A stretch of 64,000 bases of DNA from Calycina herbarum (lineage: Eukaryota; Ascomycota; Leotiomycetes; Helotiales; Pezizellaceae): assembly GCA_001414485.1 (NCBI GenBank), contig LLEY01000028.1, forward strand, positions 434,001 to 498,000. Direction: 5' to 3'. The notes beneath the pieces are model-generated. The model was not told the origin of the DNA, searched no databases, and saw only the letters and a program-made list of their open reading frames with translations. Positions 45,371-55,657 of the stretch are shown one piece after another. Numbering within the stretch: the first letter of the stretch is position 1; every line of letters starts with the position of its first letter. Position numbers and translations under genes: made by a program.

Positions 45371-45785
45371 TCAAGGTCCATGGTGATAACCAATTTGATC
45401 CGGGCTGTTGACCAGCTGTTTCTACCTAGCCAAGTAGACCTAGATCCAGGTTTGCGAGCACTCACAGAGTTGACCCCAGTTGGTCGATGCCACCATCGCA
45501 CCACCCGGGCAAGAGACCTGATAATTGATTGAGAGGAAACTGCTATCTTGTGGTTACGAAGGTTTGGTGGGGATGAGGAAATTTGTGGGTCTGCAGGGGT
45601 GGAACCTCGGGTATTTTACTGGTCTTCGCCAACTAGGTAGAGGTGTGTGATTTCGTTGTCGCATTCATGGCAGGATTCAAAGGGCTTGCTGAGAAGCACC
45701 TAGGTGTTCTCATGTCTGAGGATATCAGGCTCACTCATGAGGGCTCCAAGGAAAAGAACCAGGGCTGAAAATATTCTCTTGAGAA

Positions 45786-45890
45786 AGAGCGACAGAAGGT
45801 TGATCTGAAATGGAGGCACACTTCAACGTTGCTTCCTAGGTGGGAATCAGAGTTGGAATTCCGGCATCGGGCGATGCACTCAGCGGCAAA
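45786..45890 (+). repeat. Diverged repeat pair, first copy
   Basis: It contains CACTTCAACGTTGCTTCCTA followed by GGTGGGAATC; a related segment in the same order lies at 46316-46420. It looks like decayed sequence of a former duplicated gene. Confidence 0.5.
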
Positions 45891-46315
45891 TCTTGCCCTT
45901 GCGTTTCTTCTTCGATTTGAATGGGGAGGTGCGCCCTCCTTTCATTTATAAGCGAAAATGGAAAGAGCGATGGGAGGTTCTACTATCGTGGAAGGAGCCA
46001 TCGACGAGACTGGGGTTGAATCCATGATCAGCACCTGCACCAATTCAATCTCAGCGTAAATCTGGTTAACTTGCTGTTAGACAAAGAATGTATTTCAATT
46101 GAAGTGATTGAGCGCAGTTTAGTCATGAATTCTGTCTCCTTGAATTATCACGCCGTGAAAACGATCTTGCTCGAGACGAGATCTGGAGATGGGAGATGGC
46201 TATGCAGCCTACCCAAATGATGAATAACATTAGGTCTCCAACTCCTCACATCATGACATCTACGAGTCACCGTACTCTGTGGTGGGTTTGTTGAGAAGCG
46301 GCTATTTTTCTTAAG

Positions 46316-46420
46316 AGCGACCAAAGGTCGGCCTGATGAGACAGAAGTCACAAAACACTTCAACGTGGCTACCTAGGTGGTAATTCAATTTCAAGTTCAG
46401 CATTGGGCAGTGCTTGTAAG
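46316..46420 (+). repeat. Diverged repeat pair, second copy
   Basis: It contains CACTTCAACGTGGCTACCTA followed by GGTGGTAATT; counterpart of 45786-45890. Confidence 0.5.
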
Positions 46421-46939
46421 TGATAACCTTAACAGACTCATTCTGATGCTGCTATATTCGTCATTTGGCAGTGAAATAACTATAAGTCACGAAATCTGTC
46501 GAATTTCCTTTTGAATTATATCTCCCATGCTTACCAATTGATACCCTTGTGCGACTTAAGGCCTTCTGAATTCGGGGGTGTATAATGAATGAAGTGATGA
46601 TCAGGTGTTGGGTGTGGTAATAATCAAAACGGTGGATCTCAAGACCCCTTCCGGAAAACATGCGCGACATCGCATCTCATCATCAACCTGTACATCGTTC
46701 GTTTCGGGCACCCGCCGAAGGAAACAGTTATATTTACCGTGTTAGCGTGTTTGATTTAAGAGTGGCTACCGGCAAACCGTGGGCAAGAGTTGGATCTCAG
46801 ATTCTCATCTCCCCCAGTGTCTACCCCGCAACATTGAAAAACGGTTTTGTTCATTCATAACTTTCCTCATCTCACTGTCTCAGGACACTACTTCGTAGGA
46901 CCCTAAATCACAATGAGCGACGCGAGAGCATAACTTAAT

Positions 46940-48386
46940 AAACAGGCATTGGACAAAAACGACGAAGCATGGGATATATCAGAGAAATAACTTATAAGAA
47001 GAAACACCTGCGAGCTTGCAACTTTTATTGCTCAATAAAAGGTTGGAAGAAACGCAAGATTCGAACCACCGATCATCATTGGTGGATATAACATCCTTTA
47101 CGGAGTCAAAATAGAGGGAATGGCTTCCGACGCTTATGTTCGGCTACCTTGCCATGATTAAGCTCGGTTTCCAATTGAGAAAACTCTCCAAGAAAGCGCC
47201 ACAGCACGATACATCAAAACGCACCAAGATTCTGGTTCCAGAGGTCTTCTACTATGGCGACAAGTCGGATCTGTGTCCTCTCATGATCCTTCAGAACGTC
47301 GAGAATTGCGGATTGATGAGTACTCGAGTCAAAACACCCAATCCCAACCCCAACCCCGAGGTTTCTTCTGTCTTGAATCCTGAAATTTCTGAGACTGAGC
47401 TTTCACATTTCTGCGGCAAAGTAGCACGTTGCCTATTGTAAATCTCTCGACTCTTCTTTGATTGTATTGGGTCGTTGTCTGAAAATGAAAATAATTTCTC
47501 TGTAACACGACGTCCACTATCCAAGAATATGAACGACATGTTACAGCTGGCCAACGTTCCACGTGATGTAATTTCGCCAGAGAACAAGACGTACGCTACG
47601 ACAGATGAGTGGTATGTCGCTCTTGAAGAGATTCACATAGCACAGCTCATTTTTCAATACAACTACCTTCTCACCACCAAAGCTGCTTGTGGAAATAAAT
47701 AAATATCTCTCACGACGACTGCTTCGTTGGCTAGTGGAAGATCACCGACTCTCAATATTTGGATTTGACTGGTCAGGCCAATCTAAAAGCTGGGTTTCAA
47801 ACCTTTCTCCAGCACCAAACAACGTGGGTTCTTTCAGACTTTGGGCCAATGACCTGAGACCTGGGAACATTCTCGTTGACAACTCTGATGAGATACTGGG
47901 GTCGATAGACTGGGAACTTCCTTATGCTGGACCTACGCAATTCATACTTGGTTGCCCGTGGTTGTTGCTTCTCAAAGTACCAGAGTCCTGGAAACCGAAC
48001 ATCGATGACTGGGCCAAAGTCTAAGATAGGACTGCAGACTTAGCTGTCGCCGATAGTAAAAATGGAAAGAGAATGGACCTAAAATGTTAACATTCTCTTT
48101 GTCCACACATATGCGTGAGAGCTGCCGATTTTGGCTCAATTATGCCGCAAAGAACAGCTGGGCTTTTGATACGATACTCCGGAAACATTTGGATGGGAGG
48201 ATTTTTGGAATTCGAAAGAAAGATGTTCCCAAGGAGAATCTATGGAAGACGAGAGTCTATTTGCTAAGCGAGAAAGAACGAGCGGCCATAGAGCCATTTG
48301 TCAAGTGGATAATGGAGGATCAGAAGGAAAGAATGTTAGTTAACTGGAATCCCGAGGAGGTTAAACGACTCCTAACTTTTTACTGA
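46940..48386 (+). pseudogene. APH-type phosphotransferase pseudogene
   Basis: Scattered frames together retain the layout of a fungal aminoglycoside-phosphotransferase-like (APH/choline-kinase-fold) protein. Near 47040 is GRNARFEPPIIIGGYN (N-lobe start). At 47242-47440 come VFYYGDKSDLCPLMILQNVE and SETELSHFCGKVA. At 47850-47950 is FRLWANDLRPGNILVDN, then ILGSIDWELPYAGP, matching the Brenner-like HxDxxxxN segment (here N-D at the usual H/C-D) and the metal-binding D of xDWE. NYAAKNSWAFDTI follows near 48130. The parts lie in different frames and several in-frame stops occur (for example near 46980, 47035 and 47157), so the gene is broken. Some stops are TAA from possible CAA, but frameshifts are needed too. 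Confidence 0.75.
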
Positions 48387-48442
48387 TTGATTTAGAAACT
48401 CTCAAAGGATTTCTATTAGCACGTGTTCAAGGTCAGGTGATT

Positions 48443-49112
48443 TAAAAATAGCAAGATCCGTATTCAAACCAATTCTTCCTCAGATGATCAGATCCGGAGA
48501 GTTGATCTCTCAAGAAAAGTCACTACACTAGAGCCTTTTGATTTCGAAACAGTGAAGCTCAAGCTAGGTCTAGCTTTATCAAACTGGCAGTCTCCTTTTG
48601 GCATTTTCTCCTCCGGCAAGCTAAAACAGGGGACTAAGCAATTCCGAACCGTCACGAAACAAATTTCTCACTCAAGTAAACAACAAAAAATACAACAATG
48701 TTTCACATTCCCATTCACCCCTTACATATCCCCAGCACCCAAGCAAAAATCCGAGAACGTACAACTTCAACAATCAACACGACAATTGAATATTTTCCAA
48801 AATGCAACACCGGCGAAATTCATACAATTTGATCCTCCACAAAAGTCTAGAGCCAAGAGTCCACTTCCCCACCACTCTCCCTCACCCCACCTCACACCCT
48901 CAAATTCCCCGTCAATCATTCGAAGCATGCTTTCCAAGAAGACCAACCTACGATACTCATTAACCGCATCAAGCCAAACCCCTATCTCCCAGAAATTCAA
49001 TCCACAACCTATGCTCCCGCGCAAATCACTGGCTTCATCAATGGACCGGTTCAAAGTCCAGTGGCCTGTATCCTCCGGGGAACGATATGAGTTACAGGAC
49101 TTCCAGACTTGA
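48443..49112 (+). CDS. Possible open frame, Ser/Pro/Lys-rich, function unknown
   Basis: A plus-strand frame is open from about 48443 to the stop at 49112, with no early ATG; the first likely codon for initiation is uncertain. The translation has a basic Ser/Pro stretch (KSPLPHHSPSPHLTPSNSP). A competing minus-strand frame of 160 codons overlaps it. It may be an exon of a decayed gene near the APH pseudogene or no gene at all. Confidence 0.25.
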
Positions 49113-49776
49113 TCATAGGGAGAGGTGTTTTCGTCATGAGGGGTCGAAGAAGACAGCAGCTTATTGTTGGGGGAGGGAGTTTTTGGATTGGAAAGACGAC
49201 GATCGGAGGATCGGGAGAGGGAGGAGGGAAGAAGGATGGTAGAACGCATTTACGGAAGGGCTTGAGAGACTTGGTGGGAACGGAGGGAGAGTGCTGATGA
49301 AGGAATGAAGGATATTATCATGGTTGAAAATGATGACCAGCCAGTGGAGGTTGATTACAAAACAAGATATATGGAGTTCTTCTGGGATTTGGTGGTATCG
49401 ATCCAGGATTTTTGTCCAGATGGATATACGATTCTTTCTAATTACATTCATATGGCCAGACTAGACCCAAACATCGTGCTAGGAAGCTACTGAAATTCAA
49501 AGGATGAAGTTGTTCAGCAACGACGACAATATACGCAAGTATATTAATCGAGGACCCAATGCTTTAGCAATTGCTATCCAAATCACAAGCTACGAAGATG
49601 TCCATGATTAACATGCGTGACTGAAATCATGGGACACATGGCCATAAAATCAATCTGGACATATCCTTCAATTGCTTGATATAAAAATTCGATCCCACTC
49701 CAGTTTTGCTTCCCTTCAAGAAAACAAGTTTTGCAATCCTCGTGTAAGAGAAAGGCCAATTCGACAGCAAATTAAA

Positions 49777-50970
49777 ATGTGTCCCTGGCCATCTAAGCAT
49801 GCAAGGCTTTCTCGTAAGAAGCACAAGGGACGAAGTCAACGGAGGAGGGATAATAAATCCCATGTCAATGCAGATAATTCCATCGCTCCTGGTAGGAATA
49901 CCCAACAACCAGCCTCTGTTGATAACGATCAACCGGCTCGGTCCGTTGAGGGTCAGTCATCTGGTAATAGCGCTTCTCAGTCTCGTTCTGGTGCCAATAA
50001 TATTTCTCCTGTGATGTTGGGTGCTCTTCCTATGCATTTAGATGGTGGAAATGGATCACAAGCCTCTGGTAATAACCAACCTCCATTTGCTTCTAGGGCA
50101 GCTGCTCAGCCACCAGTTTCAAGTAATGATGCGCCCTCGTCTAGTTCTGGTGCTGTACCTCAAACATCCGGCAATAACGCTTCACAATCACGCTCAGGGG
50201 GTGCTAAAAATACCCAGCCTGGTCCTGGTGAAGGTGTCGCACCTCGAGAATCAGGCAATAACGAGTCCCAAACTGGTCATGACTTTGTTACGAACACCTC
50301 GTCTAGTTCGAATGGAGATAGGAAGAAATATCCCCGGCTCGTCACTGTAGGTGGTAAAGAATACATTGAGTACCGAGTGAAGTCCAGCGTGAGAGACCCT
50401 CACAAAGGCACTGCCTTTACGGTTTTGAATCCAACGACACACCCTCCACAAGCAAGAGAGGGTGGTGAGGGAGTAGTTGGTCCAGGGGGCGGAAATTCTC
50501 GTGGTTGGATTGAAACCGTCCCTCGGACGCCCGAGAAGACTGGATCTCAGAAGGATCGACGAACAAGGCGGCCACAAAGTCCTGAAATATCTCATCTAGC
50601 AACTTGGACCTCAAATACACTTCGACCTGGGCCTGGAACGGGATTTGTCAATGGGACTTCAAGAATTGAAGAATTGAGTGACTCAGATAGTTTCGAAAAC
50701 GAGCGTATCGCACGCCAACGGCCAAAGACAACTCTACCAAAGGCTTCCCAGTTACCAAAGGGAATCAAATCACCAAGAGGAACTGAAACTCCAAAGGAAA
50801 CTGCGCCATCAGAGGAAACCGAACTACGGACTGAACAAAGAAATGACTCTGATATTGACAGTTTTGTCTCAGCTAAACCAAACAACCTCGATACAGCACC
50901 TTCAAGTAGTTCAAAACATCACCATATAAAAGAAAAGAAACCAACAGAGCGAGCAGTCCCTCGGAAATGA
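49777..50970 (+). CDS. Disordered Ser/Asn-rich hypothetical protein, possibly incomplete
   Basis: From the ATG at 49777 a 397-residue frame runs to a TGA at 50968-50970. It starts with a basic patch (KHARLSRKKHKGRSQRRRD) that could act as a nuclear signal. A region of loosely repeated units follows (SGNSASQSRSG, SGNNASQSRSGG, SGNNESQTG), then a short better-structured part (YPRLVTVGGKEYIEYRVKSS) and a Pro/Thr/Glu-rich tail. Plausible coding sequence continues after the stop in another frame (50920-51403 and to about 51530), so the present stop may reflect a frameshift or an unrecognised intron. No family was recognised. Confidence 0.5.
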   Translation: MCPWPSKHARLSRKKHKGRSQRRRDNKSHVNADNSIAPGRNTQQPASVDNDQPARSVEGQSSGNSASQSRSGANNISPVMLGALPMHLDGGNGSQASGNNQPPFASRAAAQPPVSSNDAPSSSSGAVPQTSGNNASQSRSGGAKNTQPGPGEGVAPRESGNNESQTGHDFVTNTSSSSNGDRKKYPRLVTVGGKEYIEYRVKSSVRDPHKGTAFTVLNPTTHPPQAREGGEGVVGPGGGNSRGWIETVPRTPEKTGSQKDRRTRRPQSPEISHLATWTSNTLRPGPGTGFVNGTSRIEELSDSDSFENERIARQRPKTTLPKASQLPKGIKSPRGTETPKETAPSEETELRTEQRNDSDIDSFVSAKPNNLDTAPSSSSKHHHIKEKKPTERAVPRK

Positions 50971-51530
50971 GTGAAACCTCTACTGAAAGTACAAAATCTG
51001 CTTCAGCAAGGTATGGTTCCATTTCCTTTTCAACTCCTTCTATTCCATCACCGCGCACTGTTTGAAACAGTCAAACTGACCTCCAATTTGAATTAGAAAA
51101 ACTAGAGCTTTTTCCGTAGCTGAGAAAACCACTCCTGGCTGTCCTGTAACGAAGAAGATGCCACGAACAAATAGAGAAGAGTGCCTTGAATCCCAGAACA
51201 AACGTGAGAAAGAGCGCGACCAAGAGGGGGGAAGCGAGAACCCGAATGAAATGAACGAGGGCCCAGAGGACGGTGACCAGGATCACACCCTCGATGACGG
51301 GGAGGTATTAGAAGAAGTGAGCGAGAGCACAAGCGATCGGGAAGGTGATCATAGTCAAGAGGCCGAGGTTCTAACTGGGCCAACTGGAGAACCGATCATT
51401 TAAAGCGAGATTCTTGATGAGGATGGAAGGCGTGGGGGTGTGGTCTATGAAGTGAGCAATAGCATCTATCCGATTGAGCGACTAGATGATACTATGAATG
51501 GACTGGTTCCTACATTTCTGAAAGGGTGAA
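50920..51530 (+). pseudogene. Possible downstream exons of the Ser/Asn-rich gene
   Basis: In the -1 frame relative to the upstream protein, SSPSEMSETSTESTKSASA leads to a good donor (AAG|GTATGG, 51011). An acceptor TTGAATTAG (51098) would continue in phase into KTRAFSVAEKTTPGCP and an acidic tail (NEGPEDGDQDHTLDDGE). That frame stops at 51401-51403, after which VYEVSNSIYPIERLDD remains open. Two breaks are therefore needed, suggesting decay or a wrong model. Confidence 0.3.
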
Positions 51531-51936
51531 ACTGAGAATTTGATGATAGGAGGAAGATAACATGGAATTACTGTGAGTGATTTAGAGGAAACATGCTAGA
51601 AAGCTTCTGTTTTTGAAAGCATATGATTGGGAATTTGCATGGCTGACTTGTCCTTGTACCTGATGTAAATGGAATGAATGATTGGCAATGAATCGAACTT
51701 AAGCATATAAAGATCGGTGATTGAACATTCACAATTGTACATTTACATCTTAATGTTCTTAGTCAGAGTGAATATCGTCGAAAAATGGTCCCTCAGAATC
51801 TTCACTATTCACTTACTTAAACTCAGGAGTATAAAAAATAACTTCACTTCCTCTCTTTCTCTTCAAACTTCATCCGACCAAATCATCGAGTATAGCAACA
51901 ATAGAATACGGAAAAGAGAGAGAGAAGCGAGAAACC

Positions 51937-52179
51937 ATGCCATTCTTCTGGGGAGCCTTCCATGGCCGAAGCAACAACATATGGGGAGGATGGGGACAAC
52001 AACGAGGACACTACCAACCACAACGAGAGCACCGTCCTTGCACACCTCATCGTTCCGAAATGGAGAGATGGCGCGAAAATCAAGTTGGGGCATGGATGGA
52101 CCACTCTTACAACGCCAGAGCACTTGGTTATCGGTATTACCCAGGGCACCATGCTTATCCACTCGGCCGATACCGCTAG
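51937..52179 (+). CDS. Possible small protein rich in Trp, Arg, Tyr and His
   Basis: An 80-codon frame starts MPFFWGAFHGRSNN and ends HHAYPLGRYR. It has no signal peptide. Its ATG has a reasonable context (ACCATG) after a purine-rich leader. A second frame of 73 codons overlaps on the same strand, and no family is recognised, so the call is tentative. Confidence 0.3.
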   Translation: MPFFWGAFHGRSNNIWGGWGQQRGHYQPQREHRPCTPHRSEMERWRENQVGAWMDHSYNARALGYRYYPGHHAYPLGRYR

Positions 52180-52231
52180 TTGATGGAAGTTGGAAGAAGA
52201 ACATTGAAATATGGGATTTGACAAAGAAATA

Positions 52232-52740
52232 GAAACTCAAACTAGATATAGAGTATAATCGAAGAGTTTGAAACTGGATGAATCTGACAGAAGCGTGGGT
52301 GACTTGTGATGATGAAAAATAACAATAATGAGAGGCAGACAACATAAGAAAACAGTGCTTGCATTCAAAATTGGCTGAACTGAATTATGCCTGGGATTGC
52401 CATGGCTCTATTTTCTTGATCTGACATCACTTGTTGTCAAGTCGTCGCCCTATCGAACCCACTAGGAACGTGAATATAAACATGGCTTGAAACAACAACC
52501 TATTATTGATAACTAGGCTCTAAAAAATGAGAGTTATACCTCCAAACGAGAGATCGCGACACAAAAACTAGCGAAGGAGAAAAGGGGAGTGGTGGGTTAA
52601 AATACCAGTAGCTGACAGAGCCACGCTAACCTAATACGGACACCGCCTTTCGCAATCTTCTTCACACGGCAGAAAAAAGTTCCCTCACTTCTTCCCATTT
52701 TGCGACCATCCAGCACCAACGTCCCCAATCCGACCTCAAA
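52232..52740. other. Intergenic, Esf1 promoter region
   Basis: About 500 bp with no gene; it contains the upstream region of the Esf1 gene. Confidence 0.5.
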
Positions 52741-54909
52741 ATGCCGAAACAGAAAGCCCCAAAAGGCGCTGCCACTGCAGCTGCCTCGAATTCAATCGAC
52801 GACTCGCGATTCTCGAATTTCACAACCGATCCTCGATTTCGATTGCCTTCCAAGAAGCACACACGAACCACTATCGATAAGCGGTTTTCGCGCATGCTGA
52901 AGGATGAGGATTTCTCGAATACTGCAAAGGTTGATAGATATGGAAGGAAATTGAGCAGTTCTGGGAAGAAGAAGGCTTTGGAAAGGTTGTATGTTCCTGA
53001 CGAGGAGGAGGAGGAGGAGGAGGAAGAGGAACCCGTGGATGGAGATGTAGATATCGAAGTTGAGGATGATGAGGTCGTGGAAAGGGAATTGGCCAACGCG
53101 GACGCAACATACGACGCCGCTCGAGGTGGTGGATTCTCTTCATCGGAAGACGAGGACGAAGAAGATGACGAAGAAGGAGGGGTCGAAATTGAAGAGGCTG
53201 ATTTCCCAGACTTGAAGGCAGAACAAGGTGCTGTGGAGATGGGTGAAGTTTCTTCTAGATTTGCAGTGGTCAATCTAGACTGGGACAACATCAGGTCTAC
53301 GGATCTTATGGTTGTCTTCTCGAGTTTCGTTCGGCCTGGGGGCAAAATTCACAAAGTTTCCATATACCCCAGCGAGTTTGGGAAAGAGCGAATGGAGCGA
53401 GAGGAATTGGAGGGACCACCAAAAGAAATTTTTGCAGCAAAGAAGGACGATGAGGGGGATTGGTCTTCGGACTCTGAGGACAGTGAAGACGATGAAGAAG
53501 TGGACGAGAAAATTAAGAAGGATCTGCAGAAGGGAGACGACGGGCAGGAGTTTGATGGTGCAGCTCTTCGACAATACCAACTGGAGCGTCTACGATACTA
53601 CTACGCCGTAGTCAAATGCTCAGATAATGACACTGCACAGAAAATTTACGAGGCCACAGATGGGACGGAATATCTTTCGTCTGCCAACTTTTTCGATTTG
53701 CGCTTCATCCCAGAAGGAGTCGAGTTTGACGACAAACCCCGCGATGAATGCGATTCCATCCCCACAAACTACCACCCAACCGAATTCGTTACAGATGCTT
53801 TACAACACTCAAAGGTCAAGTTGACATGGGACATGGACCCAGAGGAGGCCTCAAGAAAAGATGCCATCAAGCGCGCATTCAGCGGCAGTCGCACAGAAAT
53901 CGGAGAGAACGACCTACGAGCATACCTAGGCAGTGACTCCGAAGACGAAGAATCCGAGGCAGAGGTAGAAGTTCTCACAGAAGAAGCCGAGGTGCCGAAG
54001 CCCACAAACCTGACGAAGAAAGAACTCGCTCGCCAAAAGATGCGTGCTGCCCTGGGTCTTGCATCAGAACCTGCACCATCATCCAAAAAGAAGACCGCTG
54101 CTCCAGTTGGAGATATGGAAATCACATTCACATCCGGTCTCACATCATCCGGCACAGGAAAAGGAGTCTTTGAAAACGAACCAACAATCGAGGAGACAAC
54201 CGCTGAAGCATACAAGCGCAAAGAAAAGGAAAGAAAAGCCCGAAGAAAGGAGAAGTCCAAAGCAAAACGTGACCCCGAATCTGCAGCCAAGGCCGAGAAC
54301 CTGGAAGCTGCCGACGAAGAAGGCGCAAAAGAAGATCTCGGATTCGATGACCCATTCTTCTCGGCCGATGTCACCAAATCAAAAGACGAGAGCTCAAAAA
54401 CAAGTAAAGCTGATCGACTCGCCCGTCGCGCCAAGAAGCAAGCAGAAGCAGCAGCCAAAGCCACAGAACGCTCCCAACTCGAGCTTCTCATGCAACCCAC
54501 CCCCACCGAAGCAGAAAACCAAAATCTGGACCATTTCGACATCAATGAAATTGCTCGTGCTGAGAAACGGGCTAAGAAGTCATCTAAGAAATCGAAGAAT
54601 AAGGATGGAGAGGTGGAGAGTAAGAGAGGTGGTTTGCAGAAGGGGTTCAATATGGATGTTGGTGATGAACGTTTTGCTGGGAGGTTATTCGGAAATCATG
54701 AGTTTGCCATTGATCCTTCTAATCCAAGGTTCAAGGGTACTGAGGGGATGAAGAAGTTGTTGGAGGAGGGGAGAAAGGTTAGAGATGATGGCGAGGGTGA
54801 TGTGCCAGAGGGAAAGAAGAGGGATAAGAAGAGGAAGGCGGGTGGGATTGGGGGTAAGGAGTCTTTGTCTAGTCTCGTTGAGAGCGTGAAGAAGAAGAGT
54901 AAAAAGTAG
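52741..54909 (+). CDS. ESF1: Pre-rRNA processing protein Esf1
   Basis: A single-exon frame of 722 residues, the expected size for Esf1, a nucleolar protein needed for 18S rRNA maturation in the small-subunit processome. The N-terminus has DPRFRLPSKKHTRTTIDKRF and DRYGRKL, then a long Glu run near residues 87-97 and further acidic stretches. VNLDWDNIRSTDLMVVFSSF (from about 175) begins the RRM-like Esf1 domain, which continues with LRQYQLERLRYYYAVVKCSD. The C-terminus carries the NUC153 motif (FNMDVGDERFAGRLF, about 635-650; IDPSNPRFKGT) and ends in Lys-rich nuclear/nucleolar signals. It faces the SNF2 gene tail to tail across about 750 bp. Confidence 0.95.
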   Translation: MPKQKAPKGAATAAASNSIDDSRFSNFTTDPRFRLPSKKHTRTTIDKRFSRMLKDEDFSNTAKVDRYGRKLSSSGKKKALERLYVPDEEEEEEEEEEPVDGDVDIEVEDDEVVERELANADATYDAARGGGFSSSEDEDEEDDEEGGVEIEEADFPDLKAEQGAVEMGEVSSRFAVVNLDWDNIRSTDLMVVFSSFVRPGGKIHKVSIYPSEFGKERMEREELEGPPKEIFAAKKDDEGDWSSDSEDSEDDEEVDEKIKKDLQKGDDGQEFDGAALRQYQLERLRYYYAVVKCSDNDTAQKIYEATDGTEYLSSANFFDLRFIPEGVEFDDKPRDECDSIPTNYHPTEFVTDALQHSKVKLTWDMDPEEASRKDAIKRAFSGSRTEIGENDLRAYLGSDSEDEESEAEVEVLTEEAEVPKPTNLTKKELARQKMRAALGLASEPAPSSKKKTAAPVGDMEITFTSGLTSSGTGKGVFENEPTIEETTAEAYKRKEKERKARRKEKSKAKRDPESAAKAENLEAADEEGAKEDLGFDDPFFSADVTKSKDESSKTSKADRLARRAKKQAEAAAKATERSQLELLMQPTPTEAENQNLDHFDINEIARAEKRAKKSSKKSKNKDGEVESKRGGLQKGFNMDVGDERFAGRLFGNHEFAIDPSNPRFKGTEGMKKLLEEGRKVRDDGEGDVPEGKKRDKKRKAGGIGGKESLSSLVESVKKKSKK

Positions 54910-55657
54910 ATGGGGTATGAGTAATGAATGAAAAAATTATTATCAAATCTATGCAATTCTGAAATTTTTCATTTGCGAGGCGACCCACGGAAGTGCAGCC
55001 ACGTTCATATCGCGCTTTTGGACCAAATACCATTTCACTGGGCCCTCCTATGAATAAAAGCATAATCTATATATATAATAACGTTTTGAAGACTGTCCAA
55101 GTCTCCTAGTATCTACTCTATCATTCCAGCAAACCAACTAAACCAATTCTCCAACACCTTTTCCGCTTTGGGATCGACGTGCATACGACGTGCATAATTC
55201 GTTGCAAGTCGCGATAATTTTTTGTAGTTAAACGACTAAAACCGAATAGTGAAACCCCTCTTATTTTCTTTTCTATAGGCCCAATCTCATAATTTCAAAT
55301 TCGAGATACAAGCCTACCTATGTACCTCTTCCCTTGTAAACTTTTTAACCTTATAGCTACAACTAAGGTTTGTCTGGGAAAACTTGGTGAAGATTGAATA
55401 AATACAATTAACTCTATCTGTTTTTGGTATTTCGCTAATAATGTGATGTACCCCGATGAATTTGTCCAGGCCCCATTGCAATGTAATTTTTCCCCTTAAT
55501 CCCAGATATAATAATGTTTTCCTTCTCTCGAGATTGTTGAAATCCCCAAAAAAAGTGAGAAACGTAAGATACCTTCAAGTCCCCATCCCCCAGTAAAAGT
55601 TTTCCCCTTTCCTTCATCGCCCCGCCCTTTCTTCAGTCATCGGCATCATAAAAATCC
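54910..55657. other. Convergent intergenic region
   Basis: Contains the 3' ends of the Esf1 and SNF2 genes; nothing else is seen. Confidence 0.5.

Noticed and set aside
47045..47075. A minus-strand GGTTCGAATC-like B box suggesting a tRNA
   Set aside because: No A box or cloverleaf stems flank it, and the plus strand there encodes the N-lobe of the APH-type pseudogene.
53769..54650. A 293-codon minus-strand frame
   Set aside because: It lies wholly antisense to Esf1 and follows from its Glu/Lys-rich codon usage.
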